Of a DNA stretch of 64,000 bases, positions 25,211 to 37,350 are shown one piece after another. Origin of the DNA: Valencia hispanica (Eukaryota > Chordata > Actinopteri > Cyprinodontiformes > Valenciidae). Location: contig OY747702.1 of the NCBI GenBank assembly GCA_963556495.2, positions 19,921,903 to 19,985,902 on the forward strand. Reading direction: 5' to 3'. Numbering within the stretch: the stretch's first letter is position 1; every line of letters starts with the position of its first letter. The notes beneath the pieces were generated by a model. The model was not told where the DNA came from. It saw only the letters and a list, made by a program, of their open reading frames with translations, and ran no database searches. Both the position numbers and the translations under genes were made by a program.

Positions 25211-27279
25211 AAATGTGGGTTGGGTTGCTTTAGGAGGGGGTGATGGGGTTTATCTATGTTTTATTGCACAAATGGACCACTAGTTGCAATACGTGACAAT
25301 ACAGGTCCAGTTAGAGTTAATTAACTGGGTTTGTCTTGAACCTACCCCACCCCTACCCACAAGGCCCCAAGCTTCACTTTCGAGGCAATCTGAATGTGAA
25401 AACTGTCAACAACAACGATGTTAACAGGAGTGCCTTCAAAGGTATTTTATAGGAGCCTGTTTGGATTTCATACGTGCATACAGAAACCTGCCTGTGTCTC
25501 TCAGTGAAATGTCACACATTGCTATGAGACTATTTGTATCTACCAGGTAGTCTCTCAGCCTTTCTGTCTGGTTCACACGTAAACAAACACTGGCCGGCAG
25601 AGACAGGCGAGCTAACGCCATGGCATGCCTCGCCATGCTGCGTTGTGCCCCGCGGTGCTGCGCTCCATTCGGTGAGATAGCATGAAGCGCAAATCAATAT
25701 GGATTAGAACACTGTAAGGAGCTCTCTGCTGACTTCTCCTCGCTGCACACACACGGAAAAATACATGCCCGCATTGTGCTGGATTGCACATTTTTCTCAA
25801 AGTCACAGGTAAAACCTTATGAGTAGGTGATGAACAAGCTACGACCATTCTGCCACTGGAAAAAAAAACCTGCCTGTGCTGTGTCTGCGTCATGCTACCC
25901 GTGGGGCATATTCATCAAGCTGTTTTGAGAAGTGCACAGTGGAGGATTGGGGATAGGGTGGGCTGGAATCAGCACCTCATTCCACCTGCCACACCTAGAC
26001 GGAGTGTCACACGCTCATAAACACATGGTGGCAGCCCTGGCGGCATGCTGCAACCCCCGCAGCAGTTGTGTGCATCCCACAGTGCACTGCAGGACACCAG
26101 AGATTACCCCACCGTTTGCAGACAGTAACAGAATGTTAATCCTTAGCCATCTTCTTTACAGTTCTGTTGGATTAAAATTCTTCCTTGGTCTTAGCTCCCC
26201 TCTCGATTTTTTTAAATCCATCTTTCTCACTACTCTTAGTAAAATCTACAAGAATCTTCCCAACATTAACCACTCTAATAGTTTTCTATTATCTGTCATT
26301 ACCCATAACCGCCCCGCCCCTAAAATCTGCTGTTTCCCGTTTCCTACTCTGAAGTGACAAGGCCTCATCCCCATTCTCTGTTATCCTTTCTCTGAGCTCC
26401 CGGCCCAGCCTTCGCTATCAGCCCCGCATTGATCTTCTCATCCCCAAGAACACAAAACACCAATCAGCCTGTCATAATCACTCAGCTGGAGGAGGAAGTG
26501 CCGAGCGCCAAGTGCAGCTGCTCCGTGTTGAACAAGAGAATGTGGGGGAAATTAAAAAAATAAAATAAAATAAAATAACGGTGCAGGTCTTCAGCCAAAT
26601 ATTGGCTGGCTGTGTTCTATTTTTAAAATATGTAAAAACGAATAAATGGCAGTTTGTTTGCTCCACTGTTGATACCATCCTGTTTCTGGTGATGCTGATT
26701 CTCATTTCTATTTCTTTTTAAATTGCGCCTCAGAACAATAAAGTCACATCTGCTGGAACTATTCATTCTAAAAATGACAGGAAAAAACAGATCCTGAATG
26801 ATATCTACTCCCCCACAGCATCCTTTTTACTATTCACTCTGATTTCTTTTTCTTATAAACATTTTACTCCACAGTTCATGTTTTTTACAGCTTGTCCCAC
26901 AAGGTTTTTCCTTTTTTTTCATCAGGACACCACGTCTGCTCACATCCAAACAATAAAAAGTAGTTTATGATCTGTCAGCACTCTCCAGAATGTTGCCGCC
27001 ATCGAACTGTGCTTTTCTGTCAGGGAAAACACTTTACCTACTTTATGTTCACACAGTCGTCTGTATCTTTCTACCACAAATAATCTGGCACATCAAAAAC
27101 CTGTGACTCATGCAGAGCTAAAACACTGTAAAACTCTACACTTACAGACCTGATATCTAAATTAGCTGTGTAAAAAGAAACATCTGATATTTTTGTTCAC
27201 TGTCTGACATTGTTTTAGGTCAGTTAGGATTACCTAAATTATTTCTATTGACTAATTGCCAGAATTACAAAAGTTTTTC
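25211..27279. other. Non-coding; more GC-rich at 25.56-26.13 kb
   Basis: No gene recognised. The 25560-26130 part is richer in GC and CpG than its surroundings and could hold conserved elements; a (AAAAT)n-like string lies near 26554-26577. Confidence 0.4.
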
Positions 27280-28600
27280 TGCTTTTTGTAGAGAACGTTC
27301 TATTATTTTCTTCACATACACCAATATTACTGTTCCAGAAGATTATGTCATTGTTTTGCAATTTCACAGAATTTGAGCAAATTAGAGGAAAACCTGTGGA
27401 TATATTTCAAAGCCCACCTCAAAGCACACTGCTTTTTTGAGTGACTTCATGAAAAATCTAAAGATATCAGTCAATATATCAGGAGGACGATTATGAACCT
27501 CTACATGTCTGCCTTATCCCCGAGTGCCAGATGTTCAGATGTATGAAGGAGCGACATTCTTCTTTTCTGTTACCCACAGATGAATGTGTCTTGGTGGGGA
27601 AAGTACATAACAATGCCAGACCAAAAGCAAAGGACCTTGTGAAGATGTCATTTTCCACAGTGAAACCAGTCCTGTACCAACCATGGGTTGAAATGCAACT
27701 CAAAAAGAAAGAAGCTTTCTTTTCAAAAGAAGCATAAAAAGTTACAGTTATTAATACATTATTAAGTTATTATTGCAAATGCACTTAATGTCAAGGATCT
27801 TAATTTTTGAGACATTTTCTGTTATGTGTTTTAAACTAAACAGGGATGGGGTGGGACAGTGCAACCCAGAGAACATCATCTCAACTATGAAGCATGGGGA
27901 TGGCTGCATCATGTTGTTTAAATGTTTTGCTAGAGAATGAACAGGCGCACTTCATGAAATAGATGGCATCATGAAGGTATTAAAGCAGCATCTCAAACTT
28001 CAGCCAGAAAGTTCCGACTTGGGTGGAAATGAGTCTTTCAACTGGGCAATGACTTGAAGGACACAGTCAAATTTGTTAAAAAAGCACATTAAGTACCACA
28101 AAGTAAATTTTTTGGAGTGACAATCATAAAGCCCTAATCTCAGAGCTATAGAAAATGTGGGTATGTGTGTTAGAGTAAGACAGGCTACAATCTGTGCACA
28201 TTTACACCAGTTTTGTCAGGATAAATACAGAAAACAATTGTGGAAAGCTTGTGGAACAATCCCCAAAATGTTTGACCCAAGCCAAAGACTTTAGAGGGTA
28301 TTTTTTATAATATATTTTGGCCCCTTGATTCTTATTTATCCTTTCCTTATTGCAACTGCATGGGACATTTTTACCAAAAGCGAGAAGCATCAAACATGCG
28401 TGAATATATAACAAGGACCTGCATAGGTCTCCAGGTTTCTTGTCTTCAGACTTAGGAACTGTAAAATAAATTCTTAATTTGAAGAAAGTCACAAAAAAAT
28501 CTACCATTCAAGAAATTGAAATAATTTTGGAAATGCTAACATGAACATTTAATCTGATTTTATGTCAGATACAAAATGTTATGTATCTTTTTGTTTTATG
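27280..28600 (+). mobile_element. Tc1-type transposon relic, second family
   Basis: Collinear remnants of a Tc1 transposase of a different family from the 43 kb copy: AGGACCTTGTGAAGATG near 27630, TATGAAGCATGGGGATGGCT with GCATCATGTTGTTT near 27890, CACTTCATGAAATAGATGGC near 27950, TCTTTCAACTGGGCAATGAC near 28030, CAATCATAAAGCCCTAATCT near 28125, and AATGTTTGACCCAAG near 28270. Frameshifts and stops make it inactive. Outer borders are approximate. Confidence 0.8.
27531..27737 (+). pseudogene. Tc1 transposase N-terminal-half fragment
   Basis: A 68-codon frame whose middle (DECVLVGKVHNNARPKAKDL, VKMSFSTVKPVLY, KKKEAFF) resembles the Tc1 stretch after the paired-like helix-turn-helix, where family members read roughly D-E-R-x-L-V-x-K-V then T-A-K-D-L and K-K-P-L-L. 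It lacks all three catalytic acidic residues, which would lie further downstream in the broken part. Confidence 0.6.
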
Positions 28601-29889
28601 TAATGTCACCTACAACAATGTAGAGTCAATATGCAGTAGGTCAGGATCAATTGGAATACTGATTCACTGTTATGAATACAAGAACCCCCCCCCCCCCAAA
28701 TAAAAATGCAGATGAACAAGCAAAGACTGTAATGTCAAATGTTGCATGAGTTTAAAGAGTATTTAAGGAATCAGTTTACAGTTTGTTTTCTGATGTTTAA
28801 TACCAACCCCTAGCAGTATAACTATCAACTTGGCAAACAACAAACAGTTTGAAATTGGATCCTTCTGCAGTTTTTCAGCAGTGTAGTGACAATAGGCTGT
28901 CATTATCACGTACAAAAACCAGCTGAAAATGTGTCATAGAAATCTCAAGGACCAAGAATCCCTACAGATTGTCTCAGGAGAAACCTACTAATAAAGGGTA
29001 ACAATGTCTAGATCTGATTGCAAGCACAAGCTTGGGGTCCCAAAAATATATATTTTAAAAGCAACAGCATTTGCATGGCCAGATTAAACAAAAAACAAAT
29101 AAACTTGTTTCCAAGAAAAAGGGAAGTCTAATTTATGAATTAATGTTCAAATGTTACTATTATCATACTATACTAAAACGTGGAATAAGTCATGCTATAA
29201 GTTCATCTAATACCAATCTTAACCCAGAATTGATACTATAGTATAATTTTACCAAGAGATTCTTGCTTTCAGTTACTCCAAATTTCTTCTCCTATGTTCC
29301 AACCCACCCAGCGGTAAAAAGTTTCACTCAGCTGTTACGCCGTCTGTCTCTCATGTCAGACTGACTGACAGTGTTGGAGGTCACCAATCTGTTCTGTAAA
29401 TATGAGGCAACATGCCATTACAGCAGGAAAAGCAGAATATTTAGAGGTTTTTGCAAAGGTGTGCTTGAGTTGCTGTAAGCTCTCACACTTTGAGTCAATA
29501 GGGAAATTAGGTTGCTGTGAACCCTCTCAACAGAGTGGGGCGGGCAGAGCTGGGGCTTGGCACTGTTGCTAAGGAAGTGGGGTTGTTGCAGGGACTTAAA
29601 AGTTTTAGTTGTGTGAACGTAATAATGAAAAAAAAGGTGTTTAAATAAATAGAAACATTTGTGAAGTTATTCATAAGCCAAAGCACTACATGGTCCAACA
29701 GTGGTGAAATTAAATAATGAGCTTTTGCAAATGCATTTCTAATGGGAATATTGACATGAAATTCACACCATGTGACAGACACAAAACATGCAAGTCAAAT
29801 CTTGTTATGCCTATTAAGTGGGTTGACTTAAAGAGTAAGTAACTGAACGTGCTTACTCAAATGCATTTAGTGGAAAAGCTTTTGTGGTA
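28601..29889. other. Non-coding; short poly-C at 28686-28698
   Basis: No gene recognised. A 91-codon minus-strand frame (29507-29782) has no motif and no splice-site support. Confidence 0.45.
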
Positions 29890-30560
29890 ATGATACCCTG
29901 AAGATGTTTCCTTTATGGAGAAACTAGTCGCACAGTTTCTCAGGTGTGATTTTGGTCTACTCTTCCACGTAAACCGTTTTCAAGTTTTGAAGGATCAAGG
30001 GGCTCTTCAATGCACTCAATTTTCAGTTCAAGTTAGGTGATTGACTGGGTCATTCCAGCATCTTTATTTCCTTTTTCTGAAACCAGTTGAGTTTGTTGAG
30101 GATCACTTTTCTCACTTTGCATTTATTGTTCTTTTAATTATATGACGTCTGCCTGTGCCGAGAGCAGAAAAAAGCCAGACACCCAAATCTTCCCACTCCC
30201 GAGGCTCTTTGTTGGTAGGATGTTTTTTGGCATGATTTTCAGTGCCATGTGTTGTCCAAGCATGATGTGTGCAATGAAATAAAAAAGTTCGACTATGGTC
30301 TCATCTGACCTTACTTTATCCTCCCAGTATTTTACTGACTTGTCCTAATTTTCCACAACAAATTTTAAAAGGCTTTTACCAAAACATGCTTTTCTTTAGC
30401 AGTTGAGTCTTATACACTGAGAGATCATAGAGGAAACACTTCACCTGCTAATTCTAGGTCTTTCTAAAGCTCTCTGGAATTGATCCATGCGAGGGTAAAA
30501 AAAACATCTTGCTAGGAGGAGATAATCATGGCCGTTTAATAGGGAAGTTATATAAGTCCA
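29890..30560 (-). mobile_element. Tc1-type transposon relic (third family)
   Basis: Minus-strand homology to Tc1 blocks: GGTGATTGACTGGGTCATTC near 30035 (WPSQSPDLNP region in complement), GAAACCAGTTGAGTTTGTTG near 30080, AAGCATGATGTGTGCAATG near 30260 and TGGTCTCATCTGACCTTAC near 30296. The frame is destroyed. Borders are approximate. Confidence 0.75.
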
Positions 30561-32589
30561 TTTCTAAATTATAGTCCCAACCATAGGTGCCTGAATGATG
30601 GAGGAAGTGGAGCATCTGTGCCTGCATCATGCTCACTGGACCATTCAAAAGTTTAGTGATACATCTGTAACCAATGCTACTAGTATGTTTGGCAACAATA
30701 GGGCTGTGAAGATCTTGCAGATTGTTTTGCTTTAAATCAGGATGGCATGCTTCCTGTGTAATATTTTGGTAATCATAAACCTTTTTATATTCCTTTAATG
30801 TTTAACATGTTTAATACTTATTACCGTCTCCTTGTTTGCGTTTCTGTCCATTTTAGATTTCAAAGCATATAGTTCTTAGTCTTAGAAACAGCCTGTTACT
30901 CAAAACCTGGAAAGCTCTAATATAACCAAAGTGAAATATTGAATTTAATAATTGCACTGGGATTAGAGAAATGAGTTTTTGATTTGTGCCGTTGGCCGTT
31001 GACAGGACTGTATGTTCTACTTAGAGAAAAAAAGAGGATTTGTGTCAAGGGATTCAGGACATGTCAAGATGAAAAGACAAATTGATCATCACTGTATGTG
31101 CAATCTAATGTTTTAAACAGCTTATGATTCTCTAAAGTGTTTATTGCATTGTCTTGTTACATGTAATGCCAAAGACTGCATATTTTCTTTCTATCCATCC
31201 ATCTATCTATCTTAATTACATCCGTCATGGTATTTACTCACGGAACAATCTCAGGGAACACAAAGTATTTTAATGTTTCCACAGATGGAAAGTTATCCTA
31301 TAAGCAAGATTAATATCAGTAAACATAATCGGAAGAAAGTTTCCTTTTATAGATATGTAAACCCATAGGTACCAATCAAACCTTTTTTTTTCTCTTAAAG
31401 CAAATGCATTTCCCCGCACCGTAATACTGACGGTTTTTTTCATTCACTTTAGATATGAAATTTAGAATAAATGAAACATTCCTTGTGCTTAATTTATGTA
31501 TTTCTTTACTATATTCTATCTCATCTAAGTCAACATACAGTGTATCGCTGTCCTTGTATCTATGCGCTTACATAAACCGGCAGTTTTTTTATGGTCAATG
31601 TGCTTCAAGTAAATTCAGCTTTAAATTACTCTGCATGGGTTATCTCTGCTCAAAGTACAAAAGTACAAAAGAATGTCTGTTTTCGATCTTCATCTTAAAC
31701 CCATGCTACTTCTCTTCTGCTCTAACTTACTTGTACAATGTCCTACTGATGAAAACTGATGAAAACCCCACATCCCAATAACACAAGTATTAACGCAAAT
31801 TCAAACTTACAGAGACAAACAATTTTGAGTAAATGCAGTTGACTTTCCAACAGCAGAGGGGGGGGGGGGGGGATAACCAGAGAACTACCCTCTGGGAAAT
31901 TTTCTCTGATCAAGTGCAAAGAGATTAACCAGTTGGACGTGTACTAATGAACAGCAGATCATAATGAAAGGAGGTTGTAAATGTAGTAGAGGCATGTGAA
32001 CATGAAACAATGCTATTTCTGCCTCGAATCAAATGAAACACACTGACTAATGCACAGAAAGCTTTTATTTTATGGTTCCCGTGGCTGCCAGACTGCAGAT
32101 ACCCTGACAACAGCCACCAGAGAAACGTTGATTTTGGATCTCTTACGTGTATATCACGACAATTGCATCATGTGCAGTCAAACATGTGATTATGTCTCAA
32201 TCAATCTGTTAAAGATAGACTATTAAGTCATTACTACAAAGGTCACTTTGATGTTAATTTTTGACATTTTAGACATACCTGTTATAGAGACAAAAGAAGA
32301 CACTGTGCACATACAGTAATTGTTATTTCTACACAATACACAATTAAACAGCCTTTTAGGAGAAGCAGCAAGGTGTCTCTGTGAAAAAAAAAAACCTTCT
32401 ATATTCATCATTGGGATGAGCAATATAGAAATTTTGCGCTTTTATTGACTGTTCTTTTTTCAGGGTAGAATGATGATAGAAAAGTTTCAAAAACAAGAAC
32501 TGGGCACAAAAGAATTTGTTGTGGATTTGATCTAACCAACAATGCTCAAGAGTATGCATACAGACTCAAATACAAAAAGAAAGCCCTTC
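30561..32589. other. Non-coding; poly-G near 31857-31872
   Basis: No gene recognised. The 108-codon plus frame at 31455-31781 lacks a motif and is AT-rich. A G-run of about 16 and a short CATC/CTAT string near 31195 are visible. Confidence 0.45.
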
Positions 32590-33150
32590 ACCCCATCAAT
32601 ATTTGGATAAATGTCTCAAAGCAAGTTGTACCTTGAACACACACCACCAATGAGATTCTGGTATATTTCTGGCTGGACATTTGATGATTCTTATCAGCAG
32701 ATTAGTATAGTTCTTTTCTATCGTTGATGTGACATGTGCTCGTCTTTTACACATTGTCCACAAATGTTGAACAAAGTTACATCAGGGCCCCTCCAGCAGC
32801 TTAATGTTAGCCTGTTTCATCTATTCCAAAACCAGTTTTGATGCATGTTTGGGATCAAGCTCAACCATCTAGATGCTGAGGTAAATTGAATTTGAAGGAT
32901 CTGGCGGTAGTCCTTCTTCCTTCCATTTGAGTTTTTGCAATGCACTAGTACCTCTTATGGCAAACAGCCACCCAGCACAATGTTGCCACCACCATGGAAG
33001 GGTGAGAGGACCTCACATGATCCAATCAGATTTGACCAATAACACAATGTTATGTCAGTCATTGCACCTCAGAACACCTCAGATTAATGATAAACTGTGC
33101 ATGGCCAAAATGGGCTGTAAGTCTTAAAAGCAGCCAGCTGGTGTCCAGGT
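32590..33150 (-). mobile_element. Tc1-type transposon relic
   Basis: Minus-strand blocks: TTTGAAGGATCTGGCGGTAG near 32891, TTTTGCAATGCACTAGTACC near 32932, CAGCACAATGTTGCCACCAC near 32972 (GGGSIMLW region in complement) and CATGATCCAATCAGATTTGA near 33016. It is strongly decayed and its borders are approximate. Confidence 0.75.
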
Positions 33151-33338
33151 ACTAACTTTTAGAATGTTTTCAACTGTTTTCTTTACCGATAGGAACAAAG
33201 AGACCAGATAGAGAAATACTCACAGACAAGTACAAGAAAATGGACACAAAACACAAAAAGTACAATCCCATACAGATGGCAAACAGATCTAGAAAGGTTT
33301 GAGAAATCAAAGGGAATCTACAGTCAGATGTAACTTAC

Positions 33339-33389
33339 TGATCACATAGTCTCCAAATGGATCCTCACTCTCTTCATCATCAAGGTAAA
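33339..33389 (-). CDS. Candidate 51-nt microexon (possibly tenm2)
   Basis: On the minus strand a long pyrimidine tract (33391-33450) ends in CTTTCTCAG at 33390, 51 bp follow, and the donor GTAAGT starts at 33338, a consensus site. The only frame with splice phase 1 at both ends is fully open. With the final G of the 63168-63461 exon it reads VYLDDEESEDPFGDYVI, acidic and hydrophilic like the rest of a teneurin intracellular domain. It is divisible by three and phase-compatible, so it could be skipped or included without shifting the frame. I do not recall this peptide in known teneurins. It could instead belong to another minus-strand gene, or be fortuitous. Confidence 0.5.
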
Positions 33390-35091
33390 CTGAGAAAGAA
33401 GAGATGGCAGAAAAAAGAAAATAAGAAAAATAATAGAAAAACAAAGGATTGTGACAAACTAACAAAGGAAGCTCGGCTTAGAAAACCAAAGCAAAGGTGA
33501 AATGAAAGAAAAATCAGAGAACAAAATAATACATATTGGTTTGAAGAAATCAAATGAAGTCCTTCCCTCCCATTGTCTATGTTTTTCCCGTAATACCCTA
33601 GCTTTATGGGAGAAGAATATTTAATCACTGACTGGTGAATTCACAATTTTCTCTCAGAGCTCCTTCATCCTCACTCACTTTTTCAGGTCTGACACTGGTA
33701 CGAGAAGCCATTCGAGCTCACTAAATTTTCCATTAAGGCGGATGCATAGGTGTCAACAGGTTCCAAGTCAAATGCTAGGGAAATTTCTTACCCCAGTCTG
33801 GCCTTTCTCCTCCCTGATAATAATACTATCACTCTGACTGGACCTTCACTGTGTTCCGACACCATCAGTTACACATGTTGTCTATGTTTCCATCAATAAT
33901 CTTTCCCCTTTCCATTTGTTAATCATTTAGGTTTTCTTTTTCTTCTTTTCTGCTCTCCATCACCACAGGCTCCCATCCTTTAATGTGAGTTAGCATCCAT
34001 CTACAGTGATCAATATATCCCAAGGCTTTTGTTAAATGCTGCTCTTATGCATCTGAAACTTAGCGTGTGTGTCCGCCTGCCTGCCTAAGAGTGTCTGTTG
34101 TTTTGTGTCCAGTGTGCATTACCAGACTTCTCTTCAATATCAGCACTGTTTGATGTTGCTGTTATTCAGTCAGAGATGCTAAAGAGGGACAATGTTTTTT
34201 CACCCATTTCTTCGTGTAAATGTGAGAGCATATACAAGCGGGGTGTTTAGCATGTTGAATAGGCCGGTTGTTATTGATCCCGAGCACTGGACATATTTCA
34301 AACTCTTGACTTCAATCAAAGACACGCATATGTAAAGATTACCACTGCATGTGTTTGTCACTTGTCTTTCCTAATTCCAGCAGCTCTCAGTGGACAAAAA
34401 GTCCTTGAACCAGTGGGTGAAGAGTTGAAGGTGTTCAACTACACATACACACATTCATGCACGCCTTCTTAGTGGTGTGTATTTGTGAAAGCGAGCTGTC
34501 AGTGCTGCTCTCACACACCATTCATCACAAGCTACTAATTCTGTTAGACCATTGTGGAGCCTTTTGCGCCCCACGTTGCTCTCTGAAAACTCAATCAGAG
34601 GCTAATGCCCCCAACCCCTTTCTAACGCACACAAGCTCTCACTTTCGGTTTCCGCCTCACACACATGCTCACGGACGCCCCCAGGGGACAGCAGTGGTCT
34701 TGGGAGGGCACACCAGCTCAGCTCCATAAGTGTTGCTTGTGTTTGATGGACAGGAGCAGCCTGACCTTAGTTACTGCTGCTGTGAGGAGCTACAGCAGGG
34801 ACTTAACTGGTAAAATCAGAAAGCAAAAATGTCAAAAACCAATAATACATTTACAGTATGTAGCATTATTAATCTATGGCAAGAACCAATCAGTCTGACC
34901 GTCTCTCAAAAACAGTCGTACAATCTCACAATTTCCTGAAAAAAAAAAATCAATTTGTCTCAGAATCTTCTAAAATACGTGTAATAATTTTTCAGAAAAT
35001 TAACAATTTCATAATCTTTCCATCAATGAAACAGTCTCATAAAGTGAATTAGTAACTTTATGTAATTTAGTCACATAATGTTCCGAAATGA
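33390..35091. other. Non-coding, no recognised feature
   Basis: Begins with the purine-rich (minus-strand pyrimidine) tract in front of the candidate microexon. The remainder shows no gene. Confidence 0.45.
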
Positions 35092-35299
35092 ATCAGAATC
35101 AGAAAGGTTTTATTGCCATATGTGTGAACAGATTCACATTAGGAAATTCCTGCGGTACCTTGTGCAAATATAACATAAAAACTTCTAAGCATGCAATAAA
35201 TAAAAATCAAATATCAAAATGGGGTAAACAGATTAATATACTGTATATACATGAGTGCAGGTTATGATGAGTGCAAAATCAGACAGGTGCAAAAACACA

Positions 35300-35738
35300 A
35301 CACAGGGTCATGTGCCTGAAACAGAGCTGGTGGTAACATCGAGCAGAAAACATAACACGAGTAACACTCAGCCCCCTGACGATATCTGGTCGCCATGGTA
35401 ACATGTAAACATACCTTTAATAATTCAAGATTTACCACAAAAACAAATACAAAGTGCATGAAAAATCTAACTCACCACAACGCTGAATCAGTGAGAGCCT
35501 TGGGCTTTTCCCCTTTCCAAAGAAACGTTTGTTTTCTATCCATCTTGCTACCTTGTGGGATTACGTGTCAAGACTGAGCTATGTAACGGGGATATCCGGT
35601 TATTTTTCAAAATAAAACAGCGTTCACCCTCAGATAATAAATAAAACGGAAATACTGGAAGTTATTTATTCTTTATGTGTGGCTCGCGCCCCGCTACCAC
35701 ATGACCCACGGCCCGGGGGTTTGGGGCCACTGGTCTAA
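35300..35738. mobile_element. hAT-type transposon remnant within the LINE 3' UTR
   Basis: Read from the right in complement, the sequence begins CAGTGGCCCCAAACCCCCGG, very like hAT/Charlie termini (CAGTGGTCCCCAACCCCCGG form). The piece has a more GC-rich end than the LINE around it. The opposite terminus and the 8-bp target duplication were not found, so the left border is a guess. Confidence 0.45.
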
Positions 35739-35940
35739 GGGATATTGTTCATGAGTCCAAAAGGGGAGAAACTGTTCTTACGACGAGATGTTTTGTTACG
35801 AATGGACCAGAACCTCCTGCTTGAGGGGAGCAGGTCAAAAAGTCTGTGTCCAGGGTGAGAAGGGTTGGCTGCGATCCGATCTGCACACCCAAGTGTCCTG
35901 GAGGTGTACAGGTCCTGTAAAGACGGGAGTCTGCAGCCAA

Positions 35941-36405
35941 TCACCTTCTCAGCAGAGAGCACAACACCTGCAGTCTCTGTTTGTCTCTGATAGTAGCTCC
36001 AGCATACCACATGGTGATGGAGGGGGTGAGGATGGACTCGATGATTGCATTGTACAACTGCATCATCGTCCGTGCCAGCAAGTTAAATTTCTTCAGCTCC
36101 CTCAAGAAGTACATCCTCTGCTGAGCCTTCTTTATGACGGAGGTGATAGTGGGCTCCCGCTTGAGGTCTTGGGTGATGGTGGTGCCCAGGAAGTGGAATG
36201 AGTCTACAGTGGTAATGGGGGTGTCAGTCAGGGTGATGGAGGGGAGTGGGGCTGTGTGCTTCCTAAAGTCGACAATAATCTCCACTGTCTTCTGGGCGTT
36301 CAGCATCAGGTTGTTGTGGCTAGGACAGCAGACGTTCAGCCTCCATCCTGTAGGCAGACTCATCCCCATCCGAGATGAGTCCAATACCGGTGGTGTAATT
36401 TGCAA
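35941..36405 (-). pseudogene. LINE RT C-terminal part (dead)
   Basis: A 154-codon frame overlapping and out of frame with the upstream RT fragment, which shows a frameshift near 36320-36405. It carries KTVEIIVDFRKHTAPLPSIT, DSFHFLGTTITQDLKREPTI, KKAQQRMYFLRELKKFNLLA and NAIIESILTPSITMWYAGAT, typical of the thumb and post-RT region of CR1/L2/Rex-type elements. Confidence 0.8.
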
Positions 36406-36949
36406 TCTTAACTAGCTTGACAGACTGGTGGTCGGAGGTGCAGCAGTTGGTGTACAGGGAGAAGAGGAGAGGAGAAAGAACACAGCCCTGAGTGGAGACG
36501 GTGCTGATGCTCCGGGAGGCCGAAACATTCTTCCCCAGTCTCACATGCTGCTTCCTGTTAGTCAGGAAGTCAGTGATCCAACTGCAGATGGGATCAGGCA
36601 CGTACATCTGGAACAGCTTGCCTTGGAGGAGGTATGAAAGGATGGTGTTGAAGGCAGAGCTGAAGTCCACAAAAAGGATCCTGGCGTAGGTTCCCAAGGA
36701 GTCCAGATGCTGCAGGATGAAGTGTAGAGCCACGCTGATGGCATCTTCTACAGACCTGTTGACTCTGTAGGCAAACTGCAGGGGGTCCAGGAGGGGGGCC
36801 GTGGGGGTCTTGAGGTAGGAGAGAACCAGGCGCTCAAATGACTTCATGACGGCAGATGTCAGAGTCTCTGGTCTGTAGTCATGAAGTCCAGTGATCCTTG
36901 GCTTCTTGGGGACAGGGACTATGGTGGAGGTCTTGAATAAGGCAGGCAC
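36320..36949 (-). pseudogene. LINE reverse transcriptase palm fragment, catalytic motif lost
   Basis: A 209-codon frame with early RT blocks: FKTSTIVPVPKKP, DYRPETLTSAVMKSFERLVL, PLQFAYRVNRSVEDAISVAL, the first catalytic Asp in ILFVDFSSAFNTI, and STQGCVLSPLLFSLYTN. Where this class carries a phenylalanine- or tyrosine-ADD box, it reads KIANYTTGIGLI, so the two catalytic aspartates are gone. Combined with the downstream frameshift, the copy is inactive. Confidence 0.85.
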
Positions 36950-36985
36950 ATGACATGCATCCAGTGAGGAGTTGAAAATGCCAGA

Positions 36986-37110
36986 TCAGTCTCATAATTG
37001 GTCACAAATCACTATGAAGAATAAATTGTTGACTTTTCCAGAGAGTGTTCTGTATTAAATATAAAAAGAAATGATATCTCTGTATATTTCTATTAGAAAT
37101 ATTCATAATC
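36986..37110. other. Short spacer
   Basis: No recognised feature between the LINE and the large repeat. Confidence 0.4.
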
Positions 37111-37119
37111 TACACTTAC

Positions 37120-37148
37120 ACTTACACTCAAGATTCTTGAGTGCAAGT
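37120..37148. repeat. 29-bp palindrome at the left edge of the large repeat
   Basis: ACTTACACTCAAGA, a central T, then TCTTGAGTGCAAGT. The arms are 14 bp with one mismatch. It could mark an element boundary or form a hairpin. Confidence 0.8.
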
Positions 37149-37350
37149 TAATGCTTGCAAGCAATAATATTCAGAATTAGGTTAAGTGTTAAACCATTTT
37201 TTTTACAAATAAACAGAAAAAAATATCAAAGATTCTCCACTATTTGGTTTAAGGTACTACAGATTAAAAACAACTAGAAAAAGTTGCATTTCCTGCGAAA
37301 ATGCAGTGTGAATGCTGTAAGATGAATTTACTTGCAGAAAATGGCTGAAA

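Larger units (their letters stand above)
35092..36985 (-). mobile_element. 5'-truncated CR1/L2/Rex-group LINE, inactive
   Basis: Minus-strand non-LTR element: reverse transcriptase fragments at 36949-35941 and a 3' UTR ending near 35092 with the AATCAGAATCAGAAAGGTTT signature (plus-strand view). The 5' part, including any endonuclease, is missing beyond about 36985. A foreign GC-rich piece with a hAT-like terminus interrupts the 3' UTR. Relics of a related LINE 3' end also occur at 56.8-57.3 kb. Confidence 0.85.

Noticed and set aside
25619..25669. ATG in a good context (AACGCCATGG) with an open frame running to GTGAG
   Set aside because: Looks like a small first exon on plus, but has no family resemblance and no partner exon; the GC-rich setting alone makes such a pattern likely.
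31455..31781. 108-codon hydrophobic plus ORF
   Set aside because: AT-rich, no motif, no transposon or gene context.
35788..36637. Plus-strand ORFs of 137, 93 and 69 codons
   Set aside because: Antisense shadows of the minus-strand LINE.
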